NCBI RefSeq assembly: GCF_041929345.1
Contig: NZ_JBHFNQ010000146.1
Coordinates: forward strand, 15,685 to 79,684
Reading direction: 5' to 3'
From: Floridanema aerugineum
GTDB lineage: Bacteria; Cyanobacteriota; Cyanobacteriia; Cyanobacteriales; Aerosakkonemataceae
Length of the DNA: 64,000 nucleotides
Under the pieces are notes generated by a model. The model was not told the origin of the DNA and did no database searches. It saw only the letters and a list, made by a program, of their open reading frames with translations. Positions within the stretch are counted from its first letter, which is position 1, and each line of letters begins with the position of its first letter. Of the stretch, positions 43,241-52,396 are shown in pieces. A program made the position numbers and the translations under genes.

Positions 43241-44041
43241 AATAGTCGGTTGAAATCTACTGTTTTCCTAAATAAATTGACGAAAACGGTCAAAGATGTG
43301 TTTTTTTCTGGTTTATTGATTAGGATAACTGAGTTTTTCCTTTTGTCCACACTATCTAGAAGCAGATAATTTGGCGATAGGTGTAATGAGTAAAACAGTA
43401 TCTTAAAGTAATGTCAATCCTTTTTACCAAAGCTTCCCTAAAATTTTAGATGTCAGGCTTATTCTAAATTTGCGGTTCTTCCTCTGGAACTGATCTGGCT
43501 CGATGGTAAACCAGTAATTTGTCTTTGAGTAACAACTAATGTATAATAAACCCTTGGCATTCTATTTAGCAGAAGTTACTGGTTGTTTAAAATTTGTGGA
43601 TGCCCCACAGATTTGCTAGGTTGACAAAACCAGAAATGTTGAATTGTTTAAGGTGCAAGTAGCGAGCGATTCTATCTGAATCACTCTCATGTTTTTATTT
43701 TAACTTCATTTATCCACCTATCTAGACCTAAAGATTATGTCTTAGGGAAGTAGTATAACCGGAAAACAAGGTGTAGTGCCGCTAGCAAGTAATTAGAAAA
43801 AAGAATTGAAGATATGTTAAAGATTTGGCATAAATTGAGTAAGGATTTCATGAAAGAGGAGAATGATTAGATTCTGATAGCCTTTTGAGAATTATTCTTG
43901 TTCAAGATGCAAAGACTAGTTGATTTTCGGCAATAGTAGAAGGCGATTAGTATAACTGGGATAGCAGTAACATTCGTTACAAAAATTGTCAGCATTTCCT
44001 GCTAATTTGAAGTTCGCTAAAGCCAAGGAAGGCAAGCATCT
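43241..44041. other. 800-base gene-free region
   Basis: This stretch separates the DUF6761 gene from the response regulator. It has no good coding frame (the longest visible plus-strand frame, MLKIWHKLSKDF.., is 18 codons) and no clear terminator. It holds the promoter of both genes; an unusually long leader or an untraced small RNA is possible. Confidence 0.5.
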
Positions 44042-44851
44042 GTGGCATCAGTTAGTGTTCAAATAGTTGAAAGTAATCCGCATCTGCGATCGCTACTTGG
44101 CTGGCACTTACAGCAGGTAGGATATCGCGTCTATCAAGCTGCCAGCCTCTACCAGGCGCGAGAAGTTTTTCATCTACGTCAACCGACGTTAGTAGTTCTC
44201 GATGCCGAACTTCCCGACGGCGATGGCTTAGAATTTTGTCGCTGGTTATTGCGCCAGCACCAACCTTACATTCTCATGCTATCTGCACGGAACACAGAAG
44301 CCGATATTGTCGCGGGATTAAAAGCAGGCGCAGATGATTATTTAACCAAACCCTTTGGAATGCAAGAATTTCTCGCCAGAATCGAAGCCTTGATTCGGCG
44401 CAATCGAATGAACATTCCCCCAGCATACCTGGATTATGGCGACTTAAAAATCGACTTGGTACAGCGGCGAGTACGTTTCCAAGAAGAGTTAATCGATTTA
44501 ACACCTCAAGAATTTAGTCTGTTATACGTTTTGGCACAAGCCGGAGGACTACCATTAAGTCGTTCCGAATTATTAAACAGAGCTTGGCCCGATGCAATAG
44601 ATAATCCCCGAACTATTGATACCCACGTCCTTTCCCTACGGAAAAAACTGGAAACCGACCCCCGTCAACCGAGTATTATTCAAACTATCCGCAATGTTGG
44701 CTATCGGTTTAACCCAGAGTTTCTTAATGGTTATAATTCTGGGCAAGACAACTCAGATCAAAATGGAGTGGAGGAACAGCGACGCGGAACAACCGAAAGG
44801 GGATTTTCTCAGCCAACCGCTGCTAATCAACCCTTACCAATTAGCAAATGA
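44042..44851 (+). CDS. OmpR/PhoB-family response regulator
   Basis: The 269-residue protein begins at GTG. The receiver (residues 5-120) has the phosphoacceptor Asp54 in VVLDAELPDGDG and Lys103 in LTKPF, but the usual acidic pair at the start is ESN (VESNPHLRS). The winged-helix domain (about 135-235) ends TIDTHVLSLRKKLE and IQTIRNVGYRF. It may be an NblR-like regulator of phycobilisome degradation, but this is not proven by sequence. A disordered tail of about 35 residues follows. Confidence 0.88.
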   Translation: MASVSVQIVESNPHLRSLLGWHLQQVGYRVYQAASLYQAREVFHLRQPTLVVLDAELPDGDGLEFCRWLLRQHQPYILMLSARNTEADIVAGLKAGADDYLTKPFGMQEFLARIEALIRRNRMNIPPAYLDYGDLKIDLVQRRVRFQEELIDLTPQEFSLLYVLAQAGGLPLSRSELLNRAWPDAIDNPRTIDTHVLSLRKKLETDPRQPSIIQTIRNVGYRFNPEFLNGYNSGQDNSDQNGVEEQRRGTTERGFSQPTAANQPLPISK

Positions 44852-44940
44852 TTGGGGACTGGTAAAGTTTTGAGTTTTGAGTTAATTAATTTCCCAAGAG
44901 TCCCAAGAGTCCCCTTGTCTCCCAGTCCCCAGTCCCCAAC
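44852..44940. repeat. GGGACT / AGTCCCC simple repeat tract
   Basis: TTGGGGACTGG at the left faces CCCAGTCCCCAGTCCCCAA at the right, with CCCAAGAGTCCC units between. It lies between convergent genes and can form a long imperfect hairpin. Confidence 0.65.
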
Positions 44941-45699
44941 TTACCATTCTTCTGCTTCTCGCCGTTCCAAGTCAATAAAAGTTTGGCGCAGTTGTTTCCA
45001 GTCAAGTTTCTCGCCTGGAGTAAATTCGACCAATTTTCCTTGCTGTAAATGTAAAACCTTGGTAGAAAACTGTTGTGCTAGTTCTAACTGGTGATTGACC
45101 ATGAGAATGGTTGTACCAAATTCTTGGGGAATTTGGGTAAGAAGTTGGATCAGGTAAGATGCACGACCGGAATCTAATGCGGAAGTTGGCTCATCTAGGA
45201 GTAAAATTTTAGGTTGGATGACTAGGGCGCGTGCGATCGCAACCAGCTGTCTTTGTCCCGCTGAAAGTTGAATTTCCGTGCGATTTTGCCAATCTTCGGG
45301 AATATGTAATCTCTCCAGCCAATAAATTAGCCTTTCCTTAATCTGCGTCGTTGGAAAACCCCGCAACAACAAAGGATAACTTATCGTCTCCTGTACCGTC
45401 ATTCCCAAAAGTTTCGCCTCTTGCAAAACCAAAGTCACTTGCTGACGCAGTTGGGTAGGCGGTATTTGGCGAATATCCTGATTTTCGAGTAAAATCTTCC
45501 CACTACTCGCCTCATTTAAACGATTTAACAACCGTAACAGCGAAGTTTTCCCCGCACCAGATGGCCCAACTATCGCAACTCTTTCCCCAGCCAACACCTC
45601 AAAAGAGATATCCTGAAGCAAAACACCCATCCCTACCGTCGCCGCCAAACTGACTTGGGAAACTTGTAATTGCGGAATTTTATTTGGGGATGCGCTCAT
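44941..45699 (-). CDS. ABC transporter ATP-binding protein
   Basis: The 252-residue ATPase has Walker A GPSGAGKT (45-52), the signature LSAGQRQ (144-150), Walker B ILLLDEPTSALD (Glu169) and the H-loop MVNHQ. Its sequence (LLQDISFEVLAGERVAIVG, LGMTVQETISYPLLLRG) resembles small phosphate- or FetA/YbbL-type importer or exporter ATPases. No permease gene lies next to it in the window, so its partner is encoded elsewhere. Confidence 0.9.
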   Translation of the reverse strand: MSASPNKIPQLQVSQVSLAATVGMGVLLQDISFEVLAGERVAIVGPSGAGKTSLLRLLNRLNEASSGKILLENQDIRQIPPTQLRQQVTLVLQEAKLLGMTVQETISYPLLLRGFPTTQIKERLIYWLERLHIPEDWQNRTEIQLSAGQRQLVAIARALVIQPKILLLDEPTSALDSGRASYLIQLLTQIPQEFGTTILMVNHQLELAQQFSTKVLHLQQGKLVEFTPGEKLDWKQLRQTFIDLERREAEEW

Positions 45700-45787
45700 A
45701 AATAAATCTCTGGCTAAAATCAGTCATTCTCTATACGATTCCACTCACCAAACTATTCTGGGTTACTAATCATCATAAGGGTTAAGC

Positions 45788-46243
45788 TTAAAACAAATTC
45801 ATATCTGGTTTCCCCCATGTACGAGGAATTCCCATTTCCTTAATCTTGGAAATTGCTTCCTGCAAAACTGAAAGTCCTGGATGTTGTTGTTCGGAGAACC
45901 AAAAAGTATCGCTACTAGGTATTGAAAAGCCATAAGGCGATTGAACAAAATCTTTTGGACATCTGGCTATTTTGGCATAAGTCAAGCAATCTAAAATGGC
46001 TAGTATAGAAAATTGCGGAGCTTTACTAGACTCATCTCTAGTTTTTCCAACCCAGGCTATTCTATCTCCTGGATAGATATCAAAAACATCTGTTAAAAAT
46101 CCTTGAATAGCTCGATCTGATGCCAGTTCTGAGGGATCATCACAGGGACGGTTAGTTAATAAAAACTGATCGCCGTATTCACAATTCCACAAATCCACAA
46201 TGTCTAATTCATTTGAAATGAAAGGATTTTGGTATCTAGTCAC
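45788..46243 (-). CDS. Unknown protein, possible immunity partner of the papain-fold toxin
   Basis: The 151-residue acidic protein begins MTRYQNPFISNELDIVDLW and has GDRIAWVGKTRDESS in the middle. No transmembrane segment or enzyme motif is recognised. Its ATG overlaps the stop of the papain-fold toxin gene by four bases, the arrangement expected for an immunity protein. The role is inferred from context only. Confidence 0.7.
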   Translation of the reverse strand: MTRYQNPFISNELDIVDLWNCEYGDQFLLTNRPCDDPSELASDRAIQGFLTDVFDIYPGDRIAWVGKTRDESSKAPQFSILAILDCLTYAKIARCPKDFVQSPYGFSIPSSDTFWFSEQQHPGLSVLQEAISKIKEMGIPRTWGKPDMNLF

Positions 46244-46536
46244 AAGAATGGTGAAATATTATCATATACCAAACCCAAAACTTCCACACCGTAATGTCTT
46301 CCGTTAATTGTAACTGCCTCTGTAATTCCTTGACGTTCCAAGCGCTCACTGAGAATAAAATCTTCATTATACTTGGTCTTCAGTTTAATAATCTTTCCCT
46401 CAATTCCATTTGCTCCTAACCACTGCATTATTGCCCTAACACAGTCATCACATTCATAAAGGTTAAATTTAGCAATGATTTTGCCAATTTCCTGAAAAAT
46501 TTCCTCTTTAGATAACTCACTCACTCCCCACACCAA
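46240..46536 (-). CDS. Papain-fold toxin domain protein (Tox-PL-2-like)
   Basis: The 98-residue protein is a free-standing papain-fold toxin domain. The likely catalytic cysteine is in YECDDCVRAIMQWL (Cys29 or Cys32), the histidine in NGRHYGVEVLG (His81), and an Asp/Asn pair at 92-93. Such domains are usually the C-terminal warheads of larger polymorphic toxins and act as peptidases or deamidases. Here there is no delivery domain. The next gene overlaps by four bases and is a candidate immunity protein. Confidence 0.75.
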   Translation of the reverse strand: MVWGVSELSKEEIFQEIGKIIAKFNLYECDDCVRAIMQWLGANGIEGKIIKLKTKYNEDFILSERLERQGITEAVTINGRHYGVEVLGLVYDNISPFL

Positions 46537-46619
46537 TAAAATTAGTATCTGTTTTCATATCGGCACAGATTGCCGTATTTTTGTAAATACAACAATCTGT
46601 AAATACCTCTGGCAAAAAT

Positions 46620-46667
46620 CAGTTATCCCATCTGTATTTATCTGTGTTTATCTGTGGTTAAAAAATA
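46620..46667. repeat. ATCTGTATTTATCTGTG repeat
   Basis: CATCTGTATTTATCTGTGTT and TATCTGTGGTTAAAAAATAG; the same CACAGAT family as 16873-16986, here between two genes of the same strand. Confidence 0.7.
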
Positions 46668-46690
46668 GGATTCGGATTTTTGCTAGAAGT

Positions 46691-47278
46691 CTAATAATGG
46701 GAAAAGATATTTCCTGTAGAAACAGCTGTCCAGATTGTCCAAATATCAGCTAAAAATAGGATCAGCGTACATACTAACAAAATCAAATACATCCAAGGTT
46801 GAGCCAAAGGTCGGACATCTTGGGTATCAATACCCGTCTTCGCTTCTACCAGTTTGACCATTCTGGCAAATCCTACCACACGCATGGGCAACAAAAACCC
46901 TTGACCGGAATTATTCAGGAAATAATAAACTATTCCCCCTTGTCCGGTAGTACGCATTTTCAATTCTTTAACATCTGTCCAAGGTAACAACCAACCTTTG
47001 CGGAGAAGTTGGGGAAACCATTTTGGGTAAGTGACTTGAATGCCATGATTATCCAAAATCACTCTTTCACTTAAAGCACCATAAACTGCAATGGCTCCGA
47101 TCGCAATCCCCACCCAAAGTAACACAGGTGGTACAGGTGCATCTGTCACATGAGCCAAAAACGGCAGGGGAATAGTCAGTGCGATGTACAAACTCAACAA
47201 GGTGAAACGGATGAGGGGAGAAATGCGAAAGACGGAAACTTCGGAAGTTTGGTTTGTTTGTGTTGTTAGTTGATTCAC
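46691..47278 (-). CDS. Membrane protein with PH-like domain, unknown function
   Basis: The 195-residue protein has hydrophobic helices at about 25-45, 50-68 and 167-187. Between them lies a soluble part with ALSERVILDNHGIQVTYPKW and WLLPWTDVKELKMRTTGQGG, a pattern like a bacterial PH domain. I recognise it only as a conserved cyanobacterial membrane protein. It is monocistronic. Confidence 0.75.
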   Translation of the reverse strand: MNQLTTQTNQTSEVSVFRISPLIRFTLLSLYIALTIPLPFLAHVTDAPVPPVLLWVGIAIGAIAVYGALSERVILDNHGIQVTYPKWFPQLLRKGWLLPWTDVKELKMRTTGQGGIVYYFLNNSGQGFLLPMRVVGFARMVKLVEAKTGIDTQDVRPLAQPWMYLILLVCTLILFLADIWTIWTAVSTGNIFSHY

Positions 47279-47493
47279 GGGATTTGCTGAGATAGGAAAA
47301 GTGCGATGCTTTTCTTAATAATTTAACCTTGTGTTATACTCAAAGAACAATAGCAAGATGAAATTGTTGTGTAGATGCACAATTTTAGTAATTTTTCCCA
47401 AATCCAAGCTTTGATGTTAATTACAAACTGTTCCTAGATACCAGGCTAATTTTTCCCCTTTTACTTCAATTATGCTTCTTGGTTGACCAGCTT

Positions 47494-47763
47494 TTAAGCA
47501 ATCATCTTATCCCAGTTTTCAATCACGCAGACTTGCACCCTAGCGTGACTGAGTAAGCGTTTGATGATATGAAGTGGCAGAGTACTAATTTTATAGTTCT
47601 GCTGTGGCTCTTGGCGAAGTTGACACATTTGCTCACAATAGCGATTAGCATCCGTTTGCTTCAAGAATACTAAGGCGTAATTACCTTGTTGTGATTTCTC
47701 GATGACGGGTAAACCTTTTTCCCCAACCACGAAAAAACTTGATTTTACGGGAGAGTAAGACAT
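47494..47763 (-). CDS. Small protein of unknown function
   Basis: The 89-residue protein reads MSYSPVKSSFFVVGEKGLPV, then QGNYALVFLKQTDANRYCEQ. It is mixed alpha/beta, has two cysteines (in YCEQMC) and no membrane segment. The frame is well supported by a plausible fold and start, but I do not recognise the family. Confidence 0.65.
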   Translation of the reverse strand: MSYSPVKSSFFVVGEKGLPVIEKSQQGNYALVFLKQTDANRYCEQMCQLRQEPQQNYKISTLPLHIIKRLLSHARVQVCVIENWDKMIA

Positions 47764-47906
47764 CTTTGCACGCCTGAAAGTTTTTCCCTACTTTTCTTTC
47801 GGTATATTCACTGAAAAATAGTATGAGGTAAATCTATCTACAGATAGATAGGGAAAGTTGTCTCAGTGTATACGCTTGAGTGTTTGTTCGGAGATCGGGA
47901 CGGCTG

Positions 47907-48344
47907 CTAGGGCAAATACTTCTGTACAACGCTCCAGCCAGTCAGGGTAACTAACAGGAATCCTACCAATAGCACAATATTAGTACCAACGTGAAGATAT
48001 CTTACCCAAGGTCTGCGGGGGCTGATTTGAGTAGCACTGCCAGCAGAAAGTAATACTAGGGCTACGACTGCTAAGCCAATTGGTAAGTGTGGCGAATGAC
48101 CTAAACTGCCGTAGTGACCCAAAGTGCCGATAATGCCGATCGCTAACAATAGTAATACCAAAGCGACCATTAAACCACCAATCAGGTAATGAAATGGTCG
48201 CAGCCAATCAGGGCGCTGTTGCCTGAATATACGAGAATAAAACATCCAAACACCGCTCATCCCTAGCAGCAAATAAGCTGTTAAAGACAACCCCATTGAC
48301 CAAGCAGCAATTTTCCACAACCAAATAAAATCCGGTAAATTCAA
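47907..48344 (-). CDS. DUF4079 family membrane protein
   Basis: The 145-residue protein has four membrane helices. Conserved-looking residues are RPFHYLIGGLM, GHYGSLGHSPHLPIGL and WVRYLHVGTNIVLL, whose histidines could bind heme, as in other four-helix cytochromes; this is speculative. DUF4079 proteins occur in cyanobacteria and plastids. It is monocistronic. Confidence 0.85.
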   Translation of the reverse strand: MNLPDFIWLWKIAAWSMGLSLTAYLLLGMSGVWMFYSRIFRQQRPDWLRPFHYLIGGLMVALVLLLLAIGIIGTLGHYGSLGHSPHLPIGLAVVALVLLSAGSATQISPRRPWVRYLHVGTNIVLLVGFLLVTLTGWSVVQKYLP

Positions 48345-48522
48345 GGTAAGACACCAAAATTCAATACATTGGGAAGGTTTCGCTCTTCAGTATTTTTCAC
48401 ATAATGTCGAGCTTGTTTAGCTTTCCCAGTATTAATTATGGCGCTTACCTTGATTAACTAAAGTGTTATCGAAAAGAAATTTTTATCTAGAGTTAGGTAA
48501 AGTATTAGTATTTAAAACACTA

Positions 48523-48870
48523 CTACCTCTGAAGTTTTACTAATTCCTTCTCTGAACTTTGAGTAGTAGCATCTTCTCCCATTTCTGGATCTTCGCCTTC
48601 TGATTCATTTAGTTCCATATCGATGCGGAGAGTTATACAAGGTATTTTATCTGACAAAATTGCGCTAGCCATCATACCCGTATGAACCTCAAGTAAACCT
48701 TGTGGCATAGATTCAAAGACTAGTCTTTGTCCGGGAAAAACTACTCGTTCAAAGTGCCAATTTGGAATGTTGCTAATCCGTACAACCTGTATTTTACTAG
48801 TTGCATTGACATAGCAACAAACGATGCCATTTTTGTAATTAGATGGTAGGGGATCAAGAATTTGAGCCAT
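48523..48870 (-). CDS. DUF1830 family protein
   Basis: The 115-residue protein has the DUF1830 signature CCYVNATSKIQVVRISNIPN and WHFERVVFPGQRLVFE in residues 18-53, then LLEVHTG. This is a small beta-rich family limited mostly to cyanobacteria, of unknown function. The last 25 residues are acidic and probably disordered. Confidence 0.88.
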   Translation of the reverse strand: MAQILDPLPSNYKNGIVCCYVNATSKIQVVRISNIPNWHFERVVFPGQRLVFESMPQGLLEVHTGMMASAILSDKIPCITLRIDMELNESEGEDPEMGEDATTQSSEKELVKLQR

Positions 48871-49336
48871 AGGTACTGCGGAGATTTGTCAGAAAATGGG
48901 TTACATTATCTAGATTAACACTTGCGATCCCAGGAATTTGTAAATCCGACTACCAACCCCATGAATTCCGTAAATTTTTACTTTAAATATTCTTTAAATC
49001 TCTCTCTGGTGCAGTCATACAAATATTATTTTTGTAATTGTATTTATTATTGCTATTTTGTTTATGTATAATTTTTGGTTATTATTAAAATAATTTTGAA
49101 TTATAACACAGAAACATAAAATGAGTGAGAATGAGTGAGAAATAATGTAGCCAAAGCTGCTGTTCGGGAGGCTAGGAAAGCAAAAATCTCAGATGAGTTG
49201 CTGAATTATGAGTGGAAGCAGTGTTATCGTAAAGTTATGTAAAAATAATAGCATTTATCTAAAATTGCCCTGAGCGCCTGTGCAAATTTCTTGCTTAGGA
49301 AAGCCAGAGAAATCCTTAACTAGAGAGAGTCGCAGG
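48871..49336. other. Gene-free region upstream of the radical SAM gene
   Basis: A very AT-rich stretch (49020-49110) lies between the divergent DUF1830 and radical SAM genes. A tandem GAATGAGTGA pair is at about 49121-49140. No coding frame or hairpin with a T-run is recognised. Confidence 0.5.
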
Positions 49337-50905
49337 ATGAAAACTCGCATACTCTATGTCCGTCTCCCTTGTAATCCCATTTTTCCGATTGGGGTTGTCT
49401 ACTTAGCAGATCATGTGCAAAAGTTGTTTCCGACGGTGGAACAGCGGATATTTGACCTGGGAACAGTACCACCCTTAGATTTTGGTTCGGCGTTGGATGC
49501 TTGTGTCGATGAGTTTCAGCCGAACTTGCTGGTATTTTCTTGGCGCGACATTCAAATTTATGCGCCAGTGGGAGGTAGAGGGGGAAATCCTTTACAAAAC
49601 GCCTTTGAGTTTTATTATGCGAAAAATCCCCTGATTAAATTACGGGGGGCGCTTGGTGGGTTGCGGGTAACTACGGCGTACTATACTGAACTGTGGCGCA
49701 ACTTGGGTTTAATTAAGCGGGGATTGAAACGGGCGCAGCGGTATAATGCTAATGCCCGATCGATCGTTGGTGGTGGTGCAGTCAGTGTCTTTTACGAACA
49801 GTTAGGGAAAAGCTTACCCAAAGGAACGATCGTTTCTGTGGGAGAAGGAGAAGGACTGTTAGAAAAACTGTTGCGCCAACAAGATATTAGCGGGGAAAAG
49901 TGTTACGTTGTGGGAGAAAGTGCGCCGCGAGAAAGACTAATTCACGAAGCACCCGCTAACATTGAAAAAACCGCTTGCAATTACGATTACATCGAAAAAA
50001 TTTGGCCTGAGTTCCAATATTATCTTCAAGATAGAGACTTTTACATTGGCGTACAAACTAAGCGAGGTTGTCCGCACAATTGTTGCTACTGCGTTTACAC
50101 AGTAATTGAAGGTAAACAAGTCCGCATTAACCCAGCGGATGAAGTTGTCGAGGAAATGCGACAATTGTACGATCGAGGAATTCGCAATTTCTGGTTTACC
50201 GATGCTCAATTTATCCCCGCCCGCAAATTCATCGACGATGCCATTGAATTATTACAAAAAATCGTCGATTCTGGCATGAAAGATATTCATTGGGCAGCAT
50301 ACATCAGAGCCGACAATTTGACACCCGAATTGTGTGACTTGATGGTAAAAACCGGAATGAACTATTTTGAGATCGGAATTACCAGTGGTTCCCAAGAACT
50401 AGTGCGAAAAATGCGAATGGGCTATAATCTTCGCACAGTCTTACAAAACTGCCGAGACTTAAAAGCCGCTGGATTTAACGACCTAGTTTCAGTAAACTAT
50501 TCCTTTAACGTCATTGACGAAACCCCAGAAACGATAAGCCAAACCATAGCTTACCATCGGGAACTAGAGCGAATTTTTGGGGAAGATAAAGTTGAACCAG
50601 CCATATTTTTCATTGGGTTACAACCCCACACCCATTTAGAAGAATATGCCTTCAAAAATGATATCCTCAAACCAGGATACGATCCCATGAGTTTAATGCC
50701 TTGGACAGCAAAAAAACTCCTGTGGAACCCCGAACCTCTCGGTTCATTCTTTGGCGAAGTTTGCTTGCAAGCATGGCGACAAAACCCCGATGACTTTGGG
50801 CGCGAAGTCATGCGAATTTTAGAACAAAGACTCGGTTGCGCCGACTTAGAACAAGCACTAACCTCGCCAATTGAACGTACCGAAAAACAACTACTCAAAG
50901 TCTAA
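49337..50905 (+). CDS. B12-binding radical SAM protein, photosystem II high-light-acclimation type
   Basis: From the ATG at 49337 the protein has 522 residues; the GTG at 49280 is less likely. An N-terminal B12-binding-like region (MKTRILYVRLPCNPIFPIGV) precedes the radical SAM motif CPHNCCYC (Cys245, Cys249, Cys252) and a TIM-barrel. The sequence, with FSWRDIQIYAPVGGRGGNPL, matches the cyanobacterial family annotated as photosystem II high light acclimation radical SAM protein; its substrate is unknown. It is monocistronic with a short hairpin after it. Confidence 0.88.
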   Translation: MKTRILYVRLPCNPIFPIGVVYLADHVQKLFPTVEQRIFDLGTVPPLDFGSALDACVDEFQPNLLVFSWRDIQIYAPVGGRGGNPLQNAFEFYYAKNPLIKLRGALGGLRVTTAYYTELWRNLGLIKRGLKRAQRYNANARSIVGGGAVSVFYEQLGKSLPKGTIVSVGEGEGLLEKLLRQQDISGEKCYVVGESAPRERLIHEAPANIEKTACNYDYIEKIWPEFQYYLQDRDFYIGVQTKRGCPHNCCYCVYTVIEGKQVRINPADEVVEEMRQLYDRGIRNFWFTDAQFIPARKFIDDAIELLQKIVDSGMKDIHWAAYIRADNLTPELCDLMVKTGMNYFEIGITSGSQELVRKMRMGYNLRTVLQNCRDLKAAGFNDLVSVNYSFNVIDETPETISQTIAYHRELERIFGEDKVEPAIFFIGLQPHTHLEEYAFKNDILKPGYDPMSLMPWTAKKLLWNPEPLGSFFGEVCLQAWRQNPDDFGREVMRILEQRLGCADLEQALTSPIERTEKQLLKV

Positions 50906-50911
50906 TAAAAT

Positions 50912-51008
50912 CGAGTAAGGTGGGCATCAACCCACCCTACCTCCAAAAACTCTCTTTCAAAACCTTCTCTTCTTCTTCGCGCTCTTTGCGTTCTTTGCGG
51001 TTTAATAA
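50912..51008. repeat. Hairpin plus TTCGCGCTCTTTGCG repeat before a gene
   Basis: GTAAGGTGGGCATCAACC then CACCCTAC forms a hairpin (50917-50941) that may terminate the radical SAM gene. It is followed by CTTCTTCGCGCTCTTTGCG and TTCTTTGCGGTTTAATAAAA, which directly precede the next start codon. Same class as 33172-33215. Confidence 0.65.
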
Positions 51009-51017
51009 AAAAAAACC

Positions 51018-52388
51018 ATGCTACAAGGCTCAATTCTGCAAAAACTAGCCGATGCCCACAAATCCAGCCCCAGACCGTTGCGGTTTGGAGTCTACTACAA
51101 AAACACGCTGGTTGCCCTCTGCCACGCCCTAGAAGATAGCATCTTAACCTCGAACACCTCCCCCCTCATGATTACCGCCTTTCAAAGGGGAAAATGGTAT
51201 CTTCAAGAAGCAGACAGATATGGTGAGATTGCCAAAAAATCGTGCCAAATTGTAATTATGGCATCGCCTGACTCTGGTTTTGCCGAACATCCGACTAGCC
51301 AGATGTCGAATGTAGCATTGGTGAGTTTGGAAGCGATCGATCCAGTAGCCCAAGAATGGCATTTAATCATCCTATCGCCCAGCTACACAGCGATGGTACT
51401 TTGTCAAGAATTAACCCCGCAAGATTATGGCGCAAAAGGAGTACCAGAGGAAGATCGAGAACGAAAATTTTACGGGTTTTGGACATTTGAACCTGGGTTA
51501 GTATTAGAAACAGTGGAATTGGCGATCGCACACATCGCCAATTCCAACCCAGAATTAGAGCAAAAATTAACCGCCCAAGTCCAAGAAATCACCGCTCAAG
51601 CTGCTAACGCCGAACAAGATAATTTAGGAGAAATAGTTTCTCGCGTTGTTGATTACTTACAACATAGTCAACAAGATTTAACCGCCGAACAATTACAAGC
51701 TACTCATCATGAAGAATTAGATATAAACTTAGTTTCCAATGAATTGCAAGCCTTTGTGAGAATGGCGCAATTAATGGAATTAGCTAATACTGGAAACCCA
51801 ATGGCGACAGCGGAAATAGCCGCTTTAGCCGAAGTCATGGGGCAACTTTTGGATCTCCCAGCATGGCAAATTAAACGGTTAAGATTAGCTGGATTATTGC
51901 ATGGTTTAGTACCTTTGGGAGTAACAACAGTTACAGGTTTAGATGAAGCACCTTGTTGTCATTTAGAACCTAGTGTACAGGCTTTAAGAGCGATGCCGCG
52001 ATTGCAGGCGATCGCACACATTTTAACCCATCAAACCGAATGGTGGAACGGCAAAGGTTATCCCGGCGGTTTCGCCTACGATACCATACCATTAGAATCG
52101 AGAATATTGGGATTAATCACCAACTTTGAACAACGAGTAAATCAACTCCTAAAAGAAACAGAAAACCTGAGTAAATCAGAAGCTTTAACTAAAGCTTTAG
52201 GAGAATTTCAAGCTCAAGCTAATGAACGTTGGGACCCGAAACTAGTCGAAACTTTAGGTTTATTAATCATGGGTTTACAGCAGGGATTAGACTTGCAAGT
52301 TATCCCACCCAAAGTAACAACTGGAATGTGGTTACTCGATCCAGAAATTGCCGATGAATTCCAAACTATTTTACAAACTAACAGTTAA
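51018..52388 (+). CDS. DICT-domain protein with HD-like C-terminus
   Basis: The 456-residue protein begins with a DICT sensory domain (SPRPLRFGVYYKNTLVALCH, FQRGKWYLQEADRYG). The C-terminal part has QLMELANTGNPMATAEIAAL, RLRLAGLLHGLVPLG, and HQTEWWNGKGYPGGFAYDTI, an HD-GYP-like fragment whose metal-binding HD pair is not clear. DICT domains are linked to light and two-component signalling in cyanobacteria. The pentapeptide gene follows after 8 bases, so the two are co-transcribed. Confidence 0.8.
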   Translation: MLQGSILQKLADAHKSSPRPLRFGVYYKNTLVALCHALEDSILTSNTSPLMITAFQRGKWYLQEADRYGEIAKKSCQIVIMASPDSGFAEHPTSQMSNVALVSLEAIDPVAQEWHLIILSPSYTAMVLCQELTPQDYGAKGVPEEDRERKFYGFWTFEPGLVLETVELAIAHIANSNPELEQKLTAQVQEITAQAANAEQDNLGEIVSRVVDYLQHSQQDLTAEQLQATHHEELDINLVSNELQAFVRMAQLMELANTGNPMATAEIAALAEVMGQLLDLPAWQIKRLRLAGLLHGLVPLGVTTVTGLDEAPCCHLEPSVQALRAMPRLQAIAHILTHQTEWWNGKGYPGGFAYDTIPLESRILGLITNFEQRVNQLLKETENLSKSEALTKALGEFQAQANERWDPKLVETLGLLIMGLQQGLDLQVIPPKVTTGMWLLDPEIADEFQTILQTNS

Positions 52389-52396
52389 TTAAATTC

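Noticed and set aside
43241..44041. Search for a known small RNA (6S, Yfr1, tmRNA) in the long gap
   Set aside because: No Yfr1 core, tRNA-like ends or T-run hairpins were recognised; left as an unassigned region.
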